A stretch of 64,000 nt of DNA from Brevundimonas sp. NIBR11 (GTDB lineage: Bacteria > Pseudomonadota > Alphaproteobacteria > Caulobacterales > Caulobacteraceae): the NCBI RefSeq assembly GCF_027912535.1, contig NZ_CP115465.1:2770001-2834000 (forward strand). The letters are read 5' to 3'. The stretch's first letter is position 1. Every line of letters starts with the position of its first letter. A program made the position numbers and the translations under genes. Below, one piece after another: positions 62,781 to 64,000 of the stretch. The notes below the pieces were generated by a model, which searched no databases, was not told the DNA's origin, and worked only from the letters and a program-made list of their open reading frames with translations.

Positions 62781-63344
62781 ATGACCACCGGAGCCACGAT
62801 TGGCTACGCCCGAACATCGACCCTCGACCAAGTCGCCGGGCTGGAGGCGCAGATTGCCGAGCTGAAGGCGGCGGGCTGCACGAAGGTATATTCGGAGCAG
62901 GTGTCGAGCGTGGACGCTGCACGACCGCAGTTGAAGGCCGCGCTCGGGTTCCTGCGCGAGGGTGATACGTTTGTTGTCACCCGCCCTGATCGGCTCGCTC
63001 GTGGGACCCAAGACCTCCTCACTATCGTGGACGATCTCTCAAGCCAGGGCGTTGGTGTGCGGATCATGTCGATGGACTTGGATACGACCACCGCCACCGG
63101 GCGGCTTGTCCTTACGATCTTGGCAGGGATCGCAACGTTCGAGAGGAGCTTGATGCTGGAACGGCAGCAAGCGGGGATCGCCAAGGCGAAGGCGCTGGGG
63201 AAGTACAAAGGACGGGCACCTACGGCCCGCGCCAAGAGCGCCCAGATTCACTCGATGAGAGCGGAGGGCAAAGGCGTTGCAGAAATCGTGCGCGAGACGG
63301 GGGCGAGCCGCGCCAGCGTCTACCGGGTCTTGGGCTCGGCCTGA
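62781..63344 (+). CDS. Serine resolvase/invertase-family recombinase
   Basis: A 187-residue small serine recombinase. The catalytic Ser is S13 in IGYARTSTLDQVAGLEAQI. The conserved arginines are in VTRPDRLARGTQDLL, and the helix E region is ATGRLVLTILAGIATFERSLMLERQQAGIAKAKALGKYKGRAP. A C-terminal helix-turn-helix (GKGVAEIVRETGASRASVYRVLG) binds the recombination site. ATG 62781 follows a GGAG site. Full length and intact active site suggest activity. It could resolve dimers or plasmids or invert a segment; no other transposition gene is present in the window. Confidence 0.94.
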   Translation: MTTGATIGYARTSTLDQVAGLEAQIAELKAAGCTKVYSEQVSSVDAARPQLKAALGFLREGDTFVVTRPDRLARGTQDLLTIVDDLSSQGVGVRIMSMDLDTTTATGRLVLTILAGIATFERSLMLERQQAGIAKAKALGKYKGRAPTARAKSAQIHSMRAEGKGVAEIVRETGASRASVYRVLGSA

Positions 63345-63464
63345 CCGGCATACGGGCTCATCGGCAAGCCTGCAGATAATCAGAACGAATAGAGAACATT
63401 TTCTTGTCGTCGCCGTTGAACGAAGGCATGACGGACTCGGGTCGGCAAACCGAGAGAGAATGGA

Positions 63465-63653
63465 ATGAGCGACCGATCATTGGCGGCGCTGCTGGTCGAA
63501 CTGGACCAAGAGCTGGCCCGCAAGAACGATCCGCACACTGCTGCCGACCAAATCCTCAACTGTGTCGAAGAGCGCGTACCCGGCGCTGTCCTTCGGACGG
63601 CGGCAGCCCTGCAGCTCGGTGCCCTCGGCTGCGCGATCACCCCTGCGGGGTGA
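63465..63653 (+). CDS. Small hypothetical protein (62 residues)
   Basis: A short frame that begins MSDRSLAALLVELDQELARKNDPHTAADQILNCVEERVP and looks helical and acidic. GAGAGAATGGA precedes the ATG and may serve as ribosome-binding site. It lies 120 nt after the resolvase in the same direction. No family is recognised. Real-gene status is plausible but not proven. Confidence 0.45.
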   Translation: MSDRSLAALLVELDQELARKNDPHTAADQILNCVEERVPGAVLRTAAALQLGALGCAITPAG

Positions 63654-63791
63654 ATGCCATGGCTGGTTGTTGATTTTCGCAGCAGCGCTTGTCTGCATCG
63701 GGGTGGCGCGCTGGCCGGGGTAGCTCCCCAGAAGCGGACCCTGCAAATGTCAGTTCGGGGAGGAGGGCCGACGTCGGTTTCTGCGTCGCGA

Positions 63792-64000
63792 CTAGACCCG
63801 CTCTACAAACACGGTCGTGATATGGTTTCGCCACGTCCCGTACATCTGTTCATAGCTTTCGCTGGTCTCGACGGTGCAAATGATTTCATCGCCGTCGATG
63901 TGCAGGTTGGCATCTCTGAGCGGCCATCGGGCCATCCAGTCACGGAAGCGGATCAACAGGTCGCGTCGCTCGGCTTCGCCCAGTCTCTGGACGTACTGAA
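63792..64000 (-). CDS. Partial hypothetical protein at the right edge
   Basis: An open minus-strand frame that ends at a TAG (63792-63794) and continues beyond 64000. The ~68 visible residues include YVQRLGEAERRDLLIRFRDW and ICTVETSESYEQMYGTWRNH, with an aromatic-rich, mixed alpha/beta look. It shows codon use consistent with coding. The N-terminus and start codon are outside the window. No family recognised. Confidence 0.55.
   Translation of the reverse strand, partial: QYVQRLGEAERRDLLIRFRDWMARWPLRDANLHIDGDEIICTVETSESYEQMYGTWRNHITTVFVERV

Larger units (their letters stand above)
55481..64000. mobile_element. Putative genomic island at tRNA-Thr(CGT), right end beyond the window
   Basis: From the tRNA 3' end onward the genes are accessory: AlpA/excisionase-like, AbiGi-like, defence ATPase, Vsr, C5 methyltransferase, candidate restriction enzyme and serine resolvase. 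Parts, notably 57,900-58,700, are clearly AT-richer than the core. No tyrosine integrase is visible next to the tRNA and no copy of the tRNA 3' end was found to the right within the window, so the boundaries are inferred. Confidence 0.6.

Noticed and set aside
55557..64000. Second copy of the tRNA-Thr 3' end as an island right end
   Set aside because: I looked for the T-arm and acceptor sequence (GTTCGAGTCACCT) again and found no match in the window.

Overview
The window is a 64 kb, high-GC, densely coding stretch of an alphaproteobacterial chromosome. Several features point to Caulobacterales, most likely a Brevundimonas- or Caulobacter-like species: a chvI-chvG-hprK-EIIA-HPr block, a sucCD/sucAB cluster, a TonB-dependent receptor, and many short intergenic hairpins. 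The genus is inferred from protein style and gene order; no search was run.

From 1 to about 55,560 the content is core chromosome. hisS enters at the left edge, followed by a DUF418 membrane protein, a 3-hydroxyacyl-CoA dehydrogenase and a YggT protein. tRNA-Ala(CGC) then sits directly in front of trhO. The envelope-stress/PTS block (HPr, EIIA, HprK, ChvG, ChvI) faces an unrecognised 570-residue protein. The 2-oxoglutarate dehydrogenase and succinyl-CoA synthetase genes occupy 10.9-19.2 kb. Two features stand out there: the E2 subunit carries two lipoyl domains, and a PIN-type toxin-antitoxin pair plus an exported protein lie between sucC and sucD. At 19.5-24.2 kb is a transport locus (MFS, TonB receptor, TetR). 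At 24.2-28.1 kb are a LytTR regulator, two DUF2141 proteins and a Tat-exported carotenoid oxygenase. Next come an AmpG-like permease, a hybrid histidine kinase, comM and gshB. A tight housekeeping run follows (yraN, rsmI, hemW, rdgB), then DUF2975/Xre, a Smr protein, a PfkB kinase, an ATP-grasp protein, nth, an amine oxidase, and emrAB with a TetR regulator. The core part ends with a creatininase-family protein, a phasin-like protein, gpsA, tsaD, hemC and hemD.

At 55,481 there is a tRNA-Thr(CGT) gene, and after it the character changes: codon use is less biased, parts are AT-richer, and the genes are accessory. This looks like a genomic island that runs off the right edge. It holds an AlpA/excisionase-like protein, an AbiGi-like protein, and a compact putative defence locus. 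That locus consists of a MORC/MutL-like GHKL ATPase translationally coupled to a methyltransferase-fold protein, a Vsr nuclease, a C5-cytosine methyltransferase, and a candidate nuclease with an E-V-K motif. A serine resolvase with an inverted-repeat candidate site follows. This locus (57.4-62.5 kb) is the best candidate for a little-described system: a C5 restriction-modification set with a MORC-type ATPase and an uncharacterised partner.

Candidate regulatory elements include strong intrinsic terminators after sucD and after the TonB receptor, a perfect 10-bp inverted repeat between a DUF2141 gene and the LytTR gene, a perfect 20-bp hairpin before the carotenoid oxygenase, a heptad repeat near hisS, and a dispersed intergenic motif seen at four places.
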